This document shows positions 55,956-64,000 of a stretch of 64,000 bases of DNA, one piece after another. Where the stretch lies: positions 1 through 64,000 of the forward strand of contig NZ_JADYVE010000001.1 of assembly GCF_020193655.1 (NCBI RefSeq). The letters are read 5' to 3'. Numbering within the stretch: the first letter of the stretch is position 1; every line of letters starts with the position of its first letter. This DNA comes from Ensifer sp. IC3342 (GTDB lineage: Bacteria; Pseudomonadota; Alphaproteobacteria; Rhizobiales; Rhizobiaceae). Made by a program: the position numbers and the translations under genes. The notes below the pieces were generated by a model. It was not told the origin of the DNA. It did no database searches and saw only the letters and a program-made list of their open reading frames with translations.

Positions 55956-57598
55956 GCTGTCACTCATGTTGGTATGATCCAAGCGCGATATCGTATCTTC
56001 CGCGAGCCTAACCTCGGGCCTGGGGTCAAGGATGCGGTGCAGGCATCGGCTCGGGCCGTAAAGGGCGCAGTCCGCGCTGGGAGCGGTCGCCATTGATAAT
56101 GGTAAGTCCAACGAACGCGCCAAGTCCAAGTTTTCGGGTAACTGCAGGTCAGGATCAGTGGAAATTCCGGCTCTTCACCTTGAGCGTGTCGATGTGCAGG
56201 TCCGGAATGAGGATGTCGCGTGGGCGCACACCCGGATTCGCGCGCTCTCGTGAATCCGGGCTTCCCGGCGTGTGAACCGGCATGCAATGTTCAGTGCCGA
56301 TTGACACATTCCGCGCAGAGTACATTTCCCTGTCGCAGATGGTATTCGAGTTCAGCGATAGGTTCGGGGCATTGCAGTCTGCTATAAATACAAACCGGAT
56401 CCGACCCTCGATACCCAAGGCAAGCAAGCATCCAAACTTCTATCGGAGATCAGAGATCGAAGCGCTGATCAACGCTATAGCGTAGCGACCAACTGAACCG
56501 CTCCTTCTCTGGCGGAGCGACATTTGCAGCGCGAAGGCTCCGATATCGCTCAATGCGCTGTGGCTCGACTTGTACCCGCCGCATCGGGAGAGCGAACAAT
56601 AGCGCACAGAAGTTCTAATTGTCCGGGCGCTTGGAAGCCCATTTCTTCAGAGCCGCTCTGCGTTTCCCTTGCGACACGATCTTGCGCCCGACCTTCGCTG
56701 GCAGGAACCCGGCCTTTGACAGCGCTTCACCAAACGTTTCGTTGTTCTCCCTCGATTCCCCGAGCGGAAGGTCCCGGGCTTTGCCCTCATTATTCTTCCT
56801 ACCGTGCGGCACTCCACTCTCCCACTTCCGACGGTCCGCTGTCGCGGAAATCTCACCAGCTCTGGATGTCTCCGACATCTTAGCCGGTTTCCCGAGTTGT
56901 CAGAAGGATGCCGCACACTCCCACGAAGGATTCTGTGGGGACTTTGGTGGTCGTCTCCCTCACTCCCTGATCTCCGTGCCCTTGCGACAGTGGCGCGTCA
57001 TTGCCGAAGTCATTGGAGGAAGTTGGCAGATTGCGCGGCCGTGCCGATCTCATCATTGCTCAAGCCCGGACGAGCGATGCAAGCCGTCGCTCCTTAGGTT
57101 TCTTCAATATATTCCGCAAGTTCGCGTTTAAGGCAAACTTTAGAGAAATTGAATTCCCCGCATTGTTGTATTTTAGTAAATCACATGATAAAAATGCAAC
57201 TTGGGATCATGCTTCGAATTCTACGAAACTAACGATAGGAACGGTTTCGCGCTAATCGCGCTCCGCCGATGTATTAATCACGCCTGTAGGTAAGGTAGGC
57301 TGAGTTTAGACGTGCATTGTGGACCCAATGCGCGAGCATAAGTACGCTTGTATAGCAGCCTTAGCGAAGTAAGCCAGCGATCTCGCCAGCATCGTAAACG
57401 AGAAGACGATGATGTGCGCGTGCTTATGACAGTAGTTTCAGCGTCAGCATCGCCAATATCATCGAGCGGCTTCGCCCAGGATGCTGAGAACGACGACTGT
57501 ATGCGGTCGTCGCAGGAGGCCGTCGCCTCGCTGTTAGCATACTAGGTGAAGTTCGAGGCTGAGGTTAGCTGAAGTTGGAGCCATGAAGGAACACGAAC
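55956..57598. other. 1.6-kb region without a convincing gene
   Basis: Only short open frames were seen. One (56282-56485 plus, 67 residues) ends Pro-Asn-Phe-Tyr-Arg-Arg-Ser-Glu-Ile-Glu-Ala-Leu and may be the tail of a broken DNA-binding gene. Another (56615-56878 minus, 87 residues) is highly charged and has no ribosome site. A 9-bp inverted repeat (CCCGGATTC / GAATCCGGG) lies at 56231-56260. Positions 57130-57400 are clearly AT-richer than the surroundings and probably hold the promoter for the operon starting at 57599. Confidence 0.6.
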
Positions 57599-58903
57599 AT
57601 GGCCTTTGGCTGGTCGAAAACGTCTCTGCCGGTAGCTGGCTCTCGAACGGACGACGTCTATTTCGTGAGCGAGGCGGTGGGATGGGCCGTCAATTCAGAC
57701 GGCAGGATTTATTTCACCTCCGACGGGGGGATGACATGGGTCGTGCAGACACTTCTCGCCGCGTCCTATCTGCGCTGTCTAGGCTTTTCGTCGGTGACGA
57801 ATGGTTGGGTTGGGGCATTGTCCGGGCCCCATCGCCTCTACCGCACCACCGACGGTGGCGCGACCTGGGCGCCGGTGACAAATCTGCCGCCCGAAGGTCC
57901 CGCACGCATATGCGGCATATTCGCGGTGAGCGATAACATCGTTTTCGCAAGCGGGACGAACTATCCAAACGAGCCGGCCGCGGTCCTTCGCACAACCGAC
58001 GGCGGCGTATCATGGGATGTCCTGAAGCTTGGTGGTATGCCGGCTCTCCTCGTCGACATCTACTTTGAGGATGCGCTCTCTGGCTGGGTGGTCGGCGCAA
58101 TCGACGATGTGGCTCATCCCGGCCGCCCAAGGCAACGGCGCGACGTGGTCCCGGCCGTATTCCATACCTCCGACGGCGGCGAAACTTGGACGAACCAGAC
58201 CGAGGCCAATACGCAGAGCGAAGAGTTTCCGCGCGGGGAATGGGGCTGGAAATTCCACAAGCTGGGCGACACGCTCTTTGTATCGTGCGAGAATTTCCTA
58301 GACGGTGCCTTCCTCCGCTCCGACGATAGAGGGGCCTCGTGGCAGCGCCTGCGCGTCAACGACCAACAGCGCAATTCGAACCTCGAAGGTATCGGGTTCG
58401 TCGATATGCAGACCGGCTGGGTCGGCGGCTGGGGCGACAGCCTCTTCGAGGGCGGCTTCACGAGCGCGACCGAAGACGGTGGCCAAAACTGGGAGAACGC
58501 AAAGCATGTCGGTTTCCGGCTGAACCGCTTCCGCTTTCTTGGCGATCCCGTCTCAACCGGCTACGCCAGCGGCGACACCGTCTACAAATACAGCGATCCC
58601 CCCTCCGCTCCGCTGCTGGTCGGCGCCGCCGCGGAGGATGTTCCCGATATCGACGGTTTTGACAGCGTCTCCATCGACGTCGACGTAATTCCGAACGCCG
58701 ATCGATTGACTGTCAGGTTATGGGAGCGGTTCGGACGCGAAGTGCGTCTGCTTGTCGACGAAACGGACCCAGTCCCTGGGCAACGGCTAATCACGTGGGA
58801 TTTTCGGGACGACAGCGGCGAAACACTGCCGCCCGGCGGATTCGTGATGCGGATCGTCCAAGGCGCCACATCCATCAGCCGCATCATCCATCGTAGAACG
58901 TGA
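57599..58903 (+). CDS. Ycf48/BNR-type beta-propeller protein with FlgD-like C-terminal domain
   Basis: 434 residues. Repeated Asp-box motifs of the Thr-(Ser/Thr)-Asp-Gly-Gly-x-(Thr/Ser)-Trp type occur about six times between residues 40 and 310, giving a propeller like Ycf48 or sialidases; catalytic sialidase residues are not evident. Residues about 345-434 (Val-Arg-Leu-Leu-Val-Asp-Glu then Trp-Asp-Phe-Arg-Asp-Asp-Ser-Gly-Glu-Thr-Leu-Pro-Pro-Gly-Gly-Phe) resemble the FlgD Ig-like domain. No signal peptide is visible. AAGGA precedes the ATG. It leads an operon with exported redox-like proteins, perhaps as an assembly scaffold. Confidence 0.75.
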   Translation: MAFGWSKTSLPVAGSRTDDVYFVSEAVGWAVNSDGRIYFTSDGGMTWVVQTLLAASYLRCLGFSSVTNGWVGALSGPHRLYRTTDGGATWAPVTNLPPEGPARICGIFAVSDNIVFASGTNYPNEPAAVLRTTDGGVSWDVLKLGGMPALLVDIYFEDALSGWVVGAIDDVAHPGRPRQRRDVVPAVFHTSDGGETWTNQTEANTQSEEFPRGEWGWKFHKLGDTLFVSCENFLDGAFLRSDDRGASWQRLRVNDQQRNSNLEGIGFVDMQTGWVGGWGDSLFEGGFTSATEDGGQNWENAKHVGFRLNRFRFLGDPVSTGYASGDTVYKYSDPPSAPLLVGAAAEDVPDIDGFDSVSIDVDVIPNADRLTVRLWERFGREVRLLVDETDPVPGQRLITWDFRDDSGETLPPGGFVMRIVQGATSISRIIHRRT

Positions 58904-58925
58904 CCTTCAAAGGGGGAGGAGAAGC

Positions 58926-59573
58926 ATGTCCTTAGGAAAAATCTACGCCGTCGACACAGTCGACCTGACACTCTTGAAATCCAATCCACCGCGACTTCTC
59001 GTCGAGACTACGGGCCGCGTCACAAGCACTGGCTGGACCGGCGGAAGCGCGATACCGTACATCTACGTGACAACCCCCGACGACCGCATTCAGGACTTCG
59101 ATATTGTGGCCGAGGCACCCGGCCCAGGCGCAATCGTCCTCCCGGTCCTCACGCCCATCAGGATCGAGCACGTGATGCCCTCCGTTGACGTCGCGAACTA
59201 CTGGGGTCCGGGCGAGGCACTGGCCGGAATACGCTGTCATGCCACCGCTAACAGCAAGATTGCTACCTTCGAACACCGCGAAGGCATGTCTCCAGCGCTG
59301 ACGCTGGAGGCCGACGATATCGAGACCTATTCGCCGATCAGCCCGGATGGCCCAAGTTTCGCGATCGACATCAAACCGAAGTTCCGGCCACGTGACGTCA
59401 ACATCATGCGGGCCATCGGTGGGTTCGACCTGCATGTGTACGAAGACGTTAAGGCGAACGCGCAAAAGATCTTCGAGCGACTGAACGATGGATCGATGCC
59501 CTGTGACGGTCCGTGGCCTCCGGCCGACGTAAGTCTCTTCAAAGACTGGATGGACAAAGGAATGGCTGCATAA
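58926..59573 (+). CDS. Conserved hypothetical protein, beta-rich N-terminus plus a helical C-terminal module
   Basis: 215 residues, function not recognised. The first 130 are beta-rich without a signal peptide. The last 70 hold a module Phe-Arg-Pro-Arg-Asp-Val-Asn-Ile-Met-Arg, Phe-Asp-Leu-His-Val-Tyr-Glu-Asp-Val, Ala-Gln-Lys-Ile-Phe-Glu-Arg-Leu and Gly-Ser-Met-Pro-Cys-Asp-Gly-Pro-Trp-Pro, then Phe-Lys-Asp-Trp-Met-Asp. I recall similar tails in other oxidative-metabolism-linked proteins but cannot name a family. GGGGGAGGAG is a strong ribosome site 5 nt before ATG. It lies between the propeller and the first CxxCH protein. Confidence 0.65.
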   Translation: MSLGKIYAVDTVDLTLLKSNPPRLLVETTGRVTSTGWTGGSAIPYIYVTTPDDRIQDFDIVAEAPGPGAIVLPVLTPIRIEHVMPSVDVANYWGPGEALAGIRCHATANSKIATFEHREGMSPALTLEADDIETYSPISPDGPSFAIDIKPKFRPRDVNIMRAIGGFDLHVYEDVKANAQKIFERLNDGSMPCDGPWPPADVSLFKDWMDKGMAA

Positions 59574-59597
59574 GCGAAACAACCAATGGGGAGTGCC

Positions 59598-60818
59598 ATG
59601 ATGAAAACGCTGATTGCCTCGCTGTTGATCGCTATGACGACTTGCTCCACCGCTGTTGCGCAGAGCGCATGTCAAGCCTTCTTCAAAAAGGGTGCCGATC
59701 TCTATTTGGAACCGCAAGACACCCAAATGGCTCTCTTTGAGCCGGACTGTTACGCTTGGCGTCTGTTCGTCGCGTTGAACTGGCCTTCACGGAAGGACCA
59801 ATGTGGCGCCGATCCCGGCAAGCATCTAGGGGCAGAAGGCGAGACCGTCTGGGAGAAGTGGATTTCCAAACACGATGTTTTCTTGCCGGGCGCGAAGGCG
59901 CCTGCGACTTGGGACAGCCACTGCGGAACCGTGCAAATCGCGAAAACTCTTGCGCCGTCGGCCCAACTCGCGGCGGCACGGACGCAAATGGCAGATCAAG
60001 CCGGCGACCTTACCCCATTCGAGCCTCCTACTGGCGACGCCTCAACTGCCGCGGACGAAGAAGTCAGGATGAACCGCGAAACGCTAGAGTTCATCGCAAG
60101 CAAGCGTCTGTATAGCCGGAATGAGCAAATGCGGCTGGCGGCAGCGAAAATTAAGACGATCGAGTTTCCCGCCGCGGCGAAAGAGGTCAAGGCGCATTGG
60201 GTCAAGCTGGAAGACCCTGCAGATTTCGGCCGTTACCACATTGGGAAGGCAAGCGACGGAACCGTCTATGGGCTTGTCGGGTGGCATGTGACGACCAAGG
60301 ACCTCCCACGCTGGTTCTGGGCGACATTCGAACATGTCGACAATGAAACCCGGTGGCCGACAGCAGATCCTGGCAGCTTTGCTGGCTGGAGCCTCAAACC
60401 CATCGATCGATTTGCCTGCGATGGGGAAGCGGTTGATTGCGGAAAGTTTCCAAGGGGGATCGGGCTGGACGGCACGAAATGGGAAAACTATCGCCTCAAG
60501 GCAACGCAGATCGACTGGGTTGATTCGCTTGGCGAACCGACGATCGTCGTGAACTCAAAAATCGAGGGCGGTTTTATCCAGAGTCAGAGTTCATGCATGT
60601 CCTGTCATGCTCTCGCGATGATGGGCGAAGCCCCTCCTCCGATGCCGTTTTCGATCATTAATCTCGATATTCCGCCGGACTCCTCTGGTCGCGTCGCCAA
60701 TTTCAAAGGCGTCGTCGATGCCGACGATCGTCGACCACGGAATGGCGTCGATCCCAACCAGCACTTCCTGCAGCTCGATTTCGTGTGGTCGCTGCGAAAT
60801 GCCCAGCCGGAGAACTGA
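59598..60818 (+). CDS. Exported CxxCH (cytochrome c-like) protein, first of a tandem pair
   Basis: 406 residues with a Sec signal peptide (Met-Met-Lys-Thr-Leu-Ile-Ala-Ser-Leu-Leu to about residue 22). A mature core has Met-Ala-Leu-Phe-Glu-Pro-Asp-Cys-Tyr-Ala-Trp-Arg-Leu-Phe-Val-Ala-Leu-Asn-Trp-Pro, then Trp-Ala-Thr-Phe-Glu-His-Val-Asp-Asn and one heme c motif Cys-Met-Ser-Cys-His near residue 335. This suggests a periplasmic monoheme protein of unknown function. GGGGAG lies 5 nt before ATG ATG; an ATG at 59586 is also possible. It is paralogous to the next gene. Confidence 0.75.
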   Translation: MMKTLIASLLIAMTTCSTAVAQSACQAFFKKGADLYLEPQDTQMALFEPDCYAWRLFVALNWPSRKDQCGADPGKHLGAEGETVWEKWISKHDVFLPGAKAPATWDSHCGTVQIAKTLAPSAQLAAARTQMADQAGDLTPFEPPTGDASTAADEEVRMNRETLEFIASKRLYSRNEQMRLAAAKIKTIEFPAAAKEVKAHWVKLEDPADFGRYHIGKASDGTVYGLVGWHVTTKDLPRWFWATFEHVDNETRWPTADPGSFAGWSLKPIDRFACDGEAVDCGKFPRGIGLDGTKWENYRLKATQIDWVDSLGEPTIVVNSKIEGGFIQSQSSCMSCHALAMMGEAPPPMPFSIINLDIPPDSSGRVANFKGVVDADDRRPRNGVDPNQHFLQLDFVWSLRNAQPEN

Positions 60819-60854
60819 AAGCGCGCGTGTGAGCAGTCTTAGGGAGGAAAGAGG

Positions 60855-62081
60855 ATGAAGACGACCGCATTGCTGTTCGCCAGCGTTCTGGCTTGTGTGG
60901 GCATCCAACCGGCTGCGGCCCAAGACTGCGCCGCGTGGTTCAGGTCCGACGCGCCGAAGTGGGAGGAACCACAAGACACGCGAATGGCGCTATTCGAGCC
61001 GGACTGTTACGCTTGGCGGCTCTTTATCGCATTGAACTGGCCTGCGGACACCGCTGCCAAGGTCGCCGACCCCAATGCCACTTTTGGCGCGAATGCGCCG
61101 GTGGTGTGGGAAACATGGCGCAATGCCAACAACCAGGCTCCAGATACCGCCTTCCCGATGGACGGTTCGGATCCCGGGGAGTGGCTCGACACGTCGGCTG
61201 TTGCGCAGGCACCCAATAGGTTTGACGGCGCTGATACGCAGCCCCTGCAGCGAGAAGCGCTGATCGACTTTCTCAAGAAATCCGGAGGCTCGGTCGAGCT
61301 CTTTGACCCGTTGTCCTCAGGGCGTTCGGTAAACGAAACCCGTCTGAACAAGGAGACCTACGAGTTCGTCCGCCATGAGGAACTCTACAATATCGAAGGA
61401 CAGATCGCGAAGTTCAACGCGGGGCTCGAAAAGATCAGCTTTCCGGCGATGGCAAAGGAAGTGAAGGCCCAGTGGCGGGTTATCACCGAGGCCGACAAGC
61501 CCCGTTACCACTGGGTCCAGGCACAAGGTGCCCAGGGCATGCAAATCTACGGTCTTACGGCACTGCACATTACAACCAAGGATCTGCCGAACTGGCTTTG
61601 GGCCACGTTTGAGCATGTCGACAACAAGATCGTCCATGACGGCGACGCGACGCACCCTCCCTCTGAAGGGTGGCTGCTCAGATCCGTCGACCGCTTTGCC
61701 TGTCCCCAGGCGCCGTACGATTGCGAGGCTATCCCGACTGGTATCAAACTCGAGGGAACGCATTGGGAGAATTACCGCCTTCGAGGCGTTCAGATCGACT
61801 TCTTCGACAGCATGGCAGGCGCTACCCGCCTGGCAAACTCGCAGCCGGAGCGGACGTTCCAGACAACCTCATCTTGCATCACGTGCCATGCCCTCGCCAG
61901 CATCAATGGTGCCGGAAAACGAATCTTCTTTTTCGGACCACAAGGGGGACCTGTTGGCCTGCCGGTAGGGTGGGATGAGGAAACTGGCCTTCCTCTCGGT
62001 TTCCGGGACGGGGACGGCAATTTGCAATTCACTCAACTTGATTTTGTCTGGTCGCTGTTCCGGGCGCGCTCCAAGCGTTGA
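60855..62081 (+). CDS. Exported CxxCH (cytochrome c-like) protein, second of a tandem pair
   Basis: 408 residues with a signal peptide ending near Pro-Ala-Ala-Ala-Gln (about residue 22). It shares Met-Ala-Leu-Phe-Glu-Pro-Asp-Cys-Tyr-Ala-Trp-Arg-Leu-Phe, Thr-Thr-Lys-Asp-Leu-Pro, Thr-Phe-Glu-His-Val-Asp-Asn, Trp-Glu-Asn-Tyr-Arg-Leu and the heme motif Cys-Ile-Thr-Cys-His with its neighbour, but the middle and C-terminal parts differ. Together they look like a duplicated electron-transfer pair. GGGAGGAAAGAGG precedes the ATG. Confidence 0.75.
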   Translation: MKTTALLFASVLACVGIQPAAAQDCAAWFRSDAPKWEEPQDTRMALFEPDCYAWRLFIALNWPADTAAKVADPNATFGANAPVVWETWRNANNQAPDTAFPMDGSDPGEWLDTSAVAQAPNRFDGADTQPLQREALIDFLKKSGGSVELFDPLSSGRSVNETRLNKETYEFVRHEELYNIEGQIAKFNAGLEKISFPAMAKEVKAQWRVITEADKPRYHWVQAQGAQGMQIYGLTALHITTKDLPNWLWATFEHVDNKIVHDGDATHPPSEGWLLRSVDRFACPQAPYDCEAIPTGIKLEGTHWENYRLRGVQIDFFDSMAGATRLANSQPERTFQTTSSCITCHALASINGAGKRIFFFGPQGGPVGLPVGWDEETGLPLGFRDGDGNLQFTQLDFVWSLFRARSKR

Positions 62082-62096
62082 ACAAGGGGGAAGCAG

Positions 62097-63767
62097 ATGC
62101 AAAACGGTTTGAAGAGTATTCGGCTGCATCGTGGAATCGCGGGCGCCGACGACGGCGGCCTTTCAGGCCTCACCGCGGTCGATGCGGCGGAGGCTGAACG
62201 AATTGCTGCCTCCGACCCGGAAAGCGCAGCGCGGCGCTATCTGAACATGGTGATGGGGACAGGGTCGCAGCTTGTCGAACTTCGCGACACCATCAACGGT
62301 GAGAAGCCGGAGTATAAGTATCTGGGCGTCGACAAGATCCCCTTCACCAATTCGCAGCACGTGAAGTTCCGGCAGTACTACAACAAGATTCCGATCTACG
62401 GGTCTCTGGTGACGGTCGAACTCGGCCCAAACAACGGCTTCGTATCGATCAACACGAGTATCGGTGATCCGGCCAACGTCGATCCAACTGCGAAGGTCTC
62501 GCCCAGCGAGGCGCTGCAAAAGGTCAAGAAGCTGGCGGGTTACACGAAAGAGCCCTTGAATGAGCCGGCGCGCCTGACCTTTTATTTCGACCAGTCGGTG
62601 TCGCGCTGGCGGCTGGTCTACATTATCGAGGACGTGCTGCGATTGAAACCCCGCGGGACGGTGGCCAAGGACCGTGTCGACAACCTCCCAGCTTCGGCTG
62701 ATTTCGTGATCGACGCGCACACCGGGGAACTCGTGGACGAGTTACCCCGCATGCAGACCATGGCCGCCGTGGACGCCGTTGACGGGAGTGTCGACGTCCT
62801 GGGTACACTGCGACGATTCAACATTGTTCGCGATTCAGCCTCCAACGTAGCCCAGTTGCTAGACCGGTCACGCAACATCCGCACGCACGACTTTGGGTTC
62901 CGTGACGCGTTCTTCCAGCAAGCAGCTTTGCCGGGCCGGTTCGTTACCAGCCCCCCCGCGCCGTGGGACCCCAGCGCGGTGAGTGCGCATGCCAACGCCC
63001 AAGAGGTGGTTGATTTCTTGCGTACGGTTCTGCAACGCGACGGGCTCGACAACCAGGGCGGCGCGGTCATCTCCTCCGTCAACTGCGTCTTTCAGAACTT
63101 CTCCGGCGGGCAGGTTTGGCGGAACGCGGCGCGCTTTCGCGGGCAAATGATCTATGGACAGCGTATGGTGAATGGTACGCTGCGCTCCTATGCTGCATCG
63201 CTCGACGTGGTGGCGCACGAGTTGCTCCACGGGCTCACCGACAACACCGCGCGGCTAGAATACCGCTTCCAATCTGGCGCGCTGAATGAATCCTACTCGG
63301 ATATCTTCGGCATCATCGTGTCGAACATCCACGAACCAGATGTTGGACAGTGGAATTGGCAGATCGGCGAGGACTTGACCGACACCGGCCTTCCCCTGCG
63401 TGACATGTCGAACCCAGCCGCCTTTGGGCAACCCGCGCACATGGACGACTACCTGACGTTGGACGCGGACTCCGATGACGGTGGTGTCCATACGAACAGC
63501 GGCATACACAACCGTGCAGCGTTTAATCTTCTGACCGCACGGAACGCCGCTGGCCAGTTCTTGTTCGCTCCTGCCGAAGTGGCCAGGATGTACTACGTAG
63601 CGCTGGTTGCGCATCTTTCGCGGACGTCGGGTTTTTCTGATTGCCGGGCAGGAATGCTGCTCGCCGCACAGAGCATGTTTGCAACCGTACCGGACGCACC
63701 GCAACGAATCGCAGCAGTAGCGGATGCATATGGCGCCGTCGGGATAGTCGAAACAACCATATCCTAG
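62097..63767 (+). CDS. M4-family (thermolysin-like) zinc metallopeptidase
   Basis: 556 residues. The N-terminal half resembles a thermolysin propeptide (Phe-Arg-Gln-Tyr-Tyr-Asn-Lys-Ile-Pro-Ile-Tyr-Gly). The zinc site is His374-Glu-Leu-Leu-His378 with third ligand Glu near 397 in Leu-Asn-Glu-Ser-Tyr-Ser-Asp. Asn-Ser-Gly-Ile-His-Asn-Arg-Ala-Ala-Phe-Asn further on matches the catalytic His region of the family. No signal peptide is visible, which is unusual for M4 enzymes. GGGGGAAG lies before the ATG, 15 nt after the previous stop. Confidence 0.88.
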   Translation: MQNGLKSIRLHRGIAGADDGGLSGLTAVDAAEAERIAASDPESAARRYLNMVMGTGSQLVELRDTINGEKPEYKYLGVDKIPFTNSQHVKFRQYYNKIPIYGSLVTVELGPNNGFVSINTSIGDPANVDPTAKVSPSEALQKVKKLAGYTKEPLNEPARLTFYFDQSVSRWRLVYIIEDVLRLKPRGTVAKDRVDNLPASADFVIDAHTGELVDELPRMQTMAAVDAVDGSVDVLGTLRRFNIVRDSASNVAQLLDRSRNIRTHDFGFRDAFFQQAALPGRFVTSPPAPWDPSAVSAHANAQEVVDFLRTVLQRDGLDNQGGAVISSVNCVFQNFSGGQVWRNAARFRGQMIYGQRMVNGTLRSYAASLDVVAHELLHGLTDNTARLEYRFQSGALNESYSDIFGIIVSNIHEPDVGQWNWQIGEDLTDTGLPLRDMSNPAAFGQPAHMDDYLTLDADSDDGGVHTNSGIHNRAAFNLLTARNAAGQFLFAPAEVARMYYVALVAHLSRTSGFSDCRAGMLLAAQSMFATVPDAPQRIAAVADAYGAVGIVETTIS

Positions 63768-63845
63768 TTCGCAGGGCGTTGATTAATATCCGACCGGTCA
63801 GATCCGTCTGGATCTTTCTCGCCTAGCCGCTGAAAGGGGATTTTC

Positions 63846-64000
63846 ATGCTTACAGTTGATCGCCGTCGTCTGCTGAAATTGTCCGGGGCAGCTCTTGCCT
63901 TTCCAACACAAATTCTTGCTCAACAAGTCGTTGAAGAGGACGATGATGGTTTGGCGATTACCCAGGCGCCGCAGGAATTGGGTTTCGCCGATTTTTCAGA
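63846..64000 (+). CDS. Tat-exported protein, N-terminus only
   Basis: The first 51 codons are in the window. They encode a twin-arginine signal Asp-Arg-Arg-Arg-Leu-Leu-Lys-Leu-Ser-Gly-Ala followed by a hydrophobic stretch and Ile-Leu-Ala-Gln, then an acidic linker. The mature part is cut off, so the enzyme class is unknown; a cofactor-bearing periplasmic enzyme is likely because Tat exports folded proteins. GAAAGGGGA lies before the ATG. Confidence 0.7.
   Translation, partial: MLTVDRRRLLKLSGAALAFPTQILAQQVVEEDDDGLAITQAPQELGFADFS

Larger units (their letters stand above)
43260..64000 (+). mobile_element. Genomic island integrated at tRNA-Trp (partial, right end outside window)
   Basis: It begins at the split tRNA-Trp and is followed at once by an integrase gene. 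It carries a defence-like cassette, several broken genes, mosaic gene content and no core genes up to the window end. No second copy of the tRNA 3' sequence was seen up to 64000, so the element is at least 20.7 kb long or consists of stacked insertions. No conjugation gene was seen in the visible part, so whether it is an ICE or a mobilisable island is open. Confidence 0.75.

Noticed and set aside
56615..56878. 87-codon minus-strand frame in the gene desert
   Set aside because: Highly charged, no ribosome site, no recognisable domain; kept only as a note in the region entry.
43305..64000. CRISPR arrays or a second tRNA-Trp end within the island
   Set aside because: No regularly spaced repeats and no second copy of the tRNA 3' sequence were seen on reading the visible part.

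Overview
The window comes from an alphaproteobacterium of the family Rhizobiaceae, most probably the Sinorhizobium/Ensifer group. The evidence is high GC; a rplK-rplA-rplJ-rplL-rpoB-rpoC block continuing into rpsL-rpsG-fusA-tuf, S10, spc and alpha operons on one strand; an alpha operon without rpsD; RpoB of 1380 and RpoC of 1401 residues; and intergenic palindromes of the rhizobial RIME type. The species call is inference.

Layout. (1) Positions 1-10,640 are ordinary chromosomal housekeeping: the end of glutathione-dependent formaldehyde dehydrogenase and its partner S-formylglutathione hydrolase, a DUF1883 gene, a CrcB fluoride channel, a RluC-type pseudouridine synthase - HAD phosphatase - ATP12 chain, a SugE/Gdx exporter, a DegP-RarA pair and the MsrP/MsrQ periplasmic methionine-sulfoxide repair system. 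(2) Positions 10,668-43,058, all minus strand except one small plus-strand gene, hold the translation and transcription super-cluster. Read in its own direction it runs secE, nusG, rplK, rplA, rplJ, rplL, rpoB, rpoC, [small gene on the other strand], rpsL, rpsG, fusA, tuf, the S10 operon, the spc operon through secY and adk, then rpsM, rpsK, rpoA, rplQ. Terminators after tuf and rplQ and several internal hairpins punctuate it.

(3) Upstream of secE only the 3' half of tRNA-Trp(CCA) remains (43,260-43,304), cut at the anticodon loop. From there to the window end is an integrated island whose far end is not seen. It opens with a tyrosine integrase, a translationally coupled protein with a putative helix-turn-helix, and a second integrase-like protein that has lost the catalytic His, His and Tyr. 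Next comes a defence-like minus-strand cassette: a DUF4297-type nuclease, an ABC/SMC-like ATPase with a CxxC zinc hook, and an unrecognised 201-residue protein, flanked on both sides by decayed XRE regulators. After it lies a coupled pair, an Fe(II)/2-oxoglutarate oxygenase and a HEPN-like protein with a zinc ribbon. Then follow a multiply frameshifted DUF4041/T5orf172 gene, a CoiA-like nuclease and about 1.6 kb of debris.

(4) From 57,599 a tight plus-strand operon carries a Ycf48/BNR-type propeller with a FlgD-like tail, a protein of unknown function, two tandem exported CxxCH proteins, an M4 (thermolysin-family) protease and the start of a Tat-exported protein. The function of this operon is unknown.

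The best candidates for undescribed biology are the integrase/coupled protein/dead-integrase trio, the nuclease-ATPase-201aa cassette, the oxygenase-HEPN pair, and the redox/protease operon. All readings are by eye from the sequence; no database search was run.
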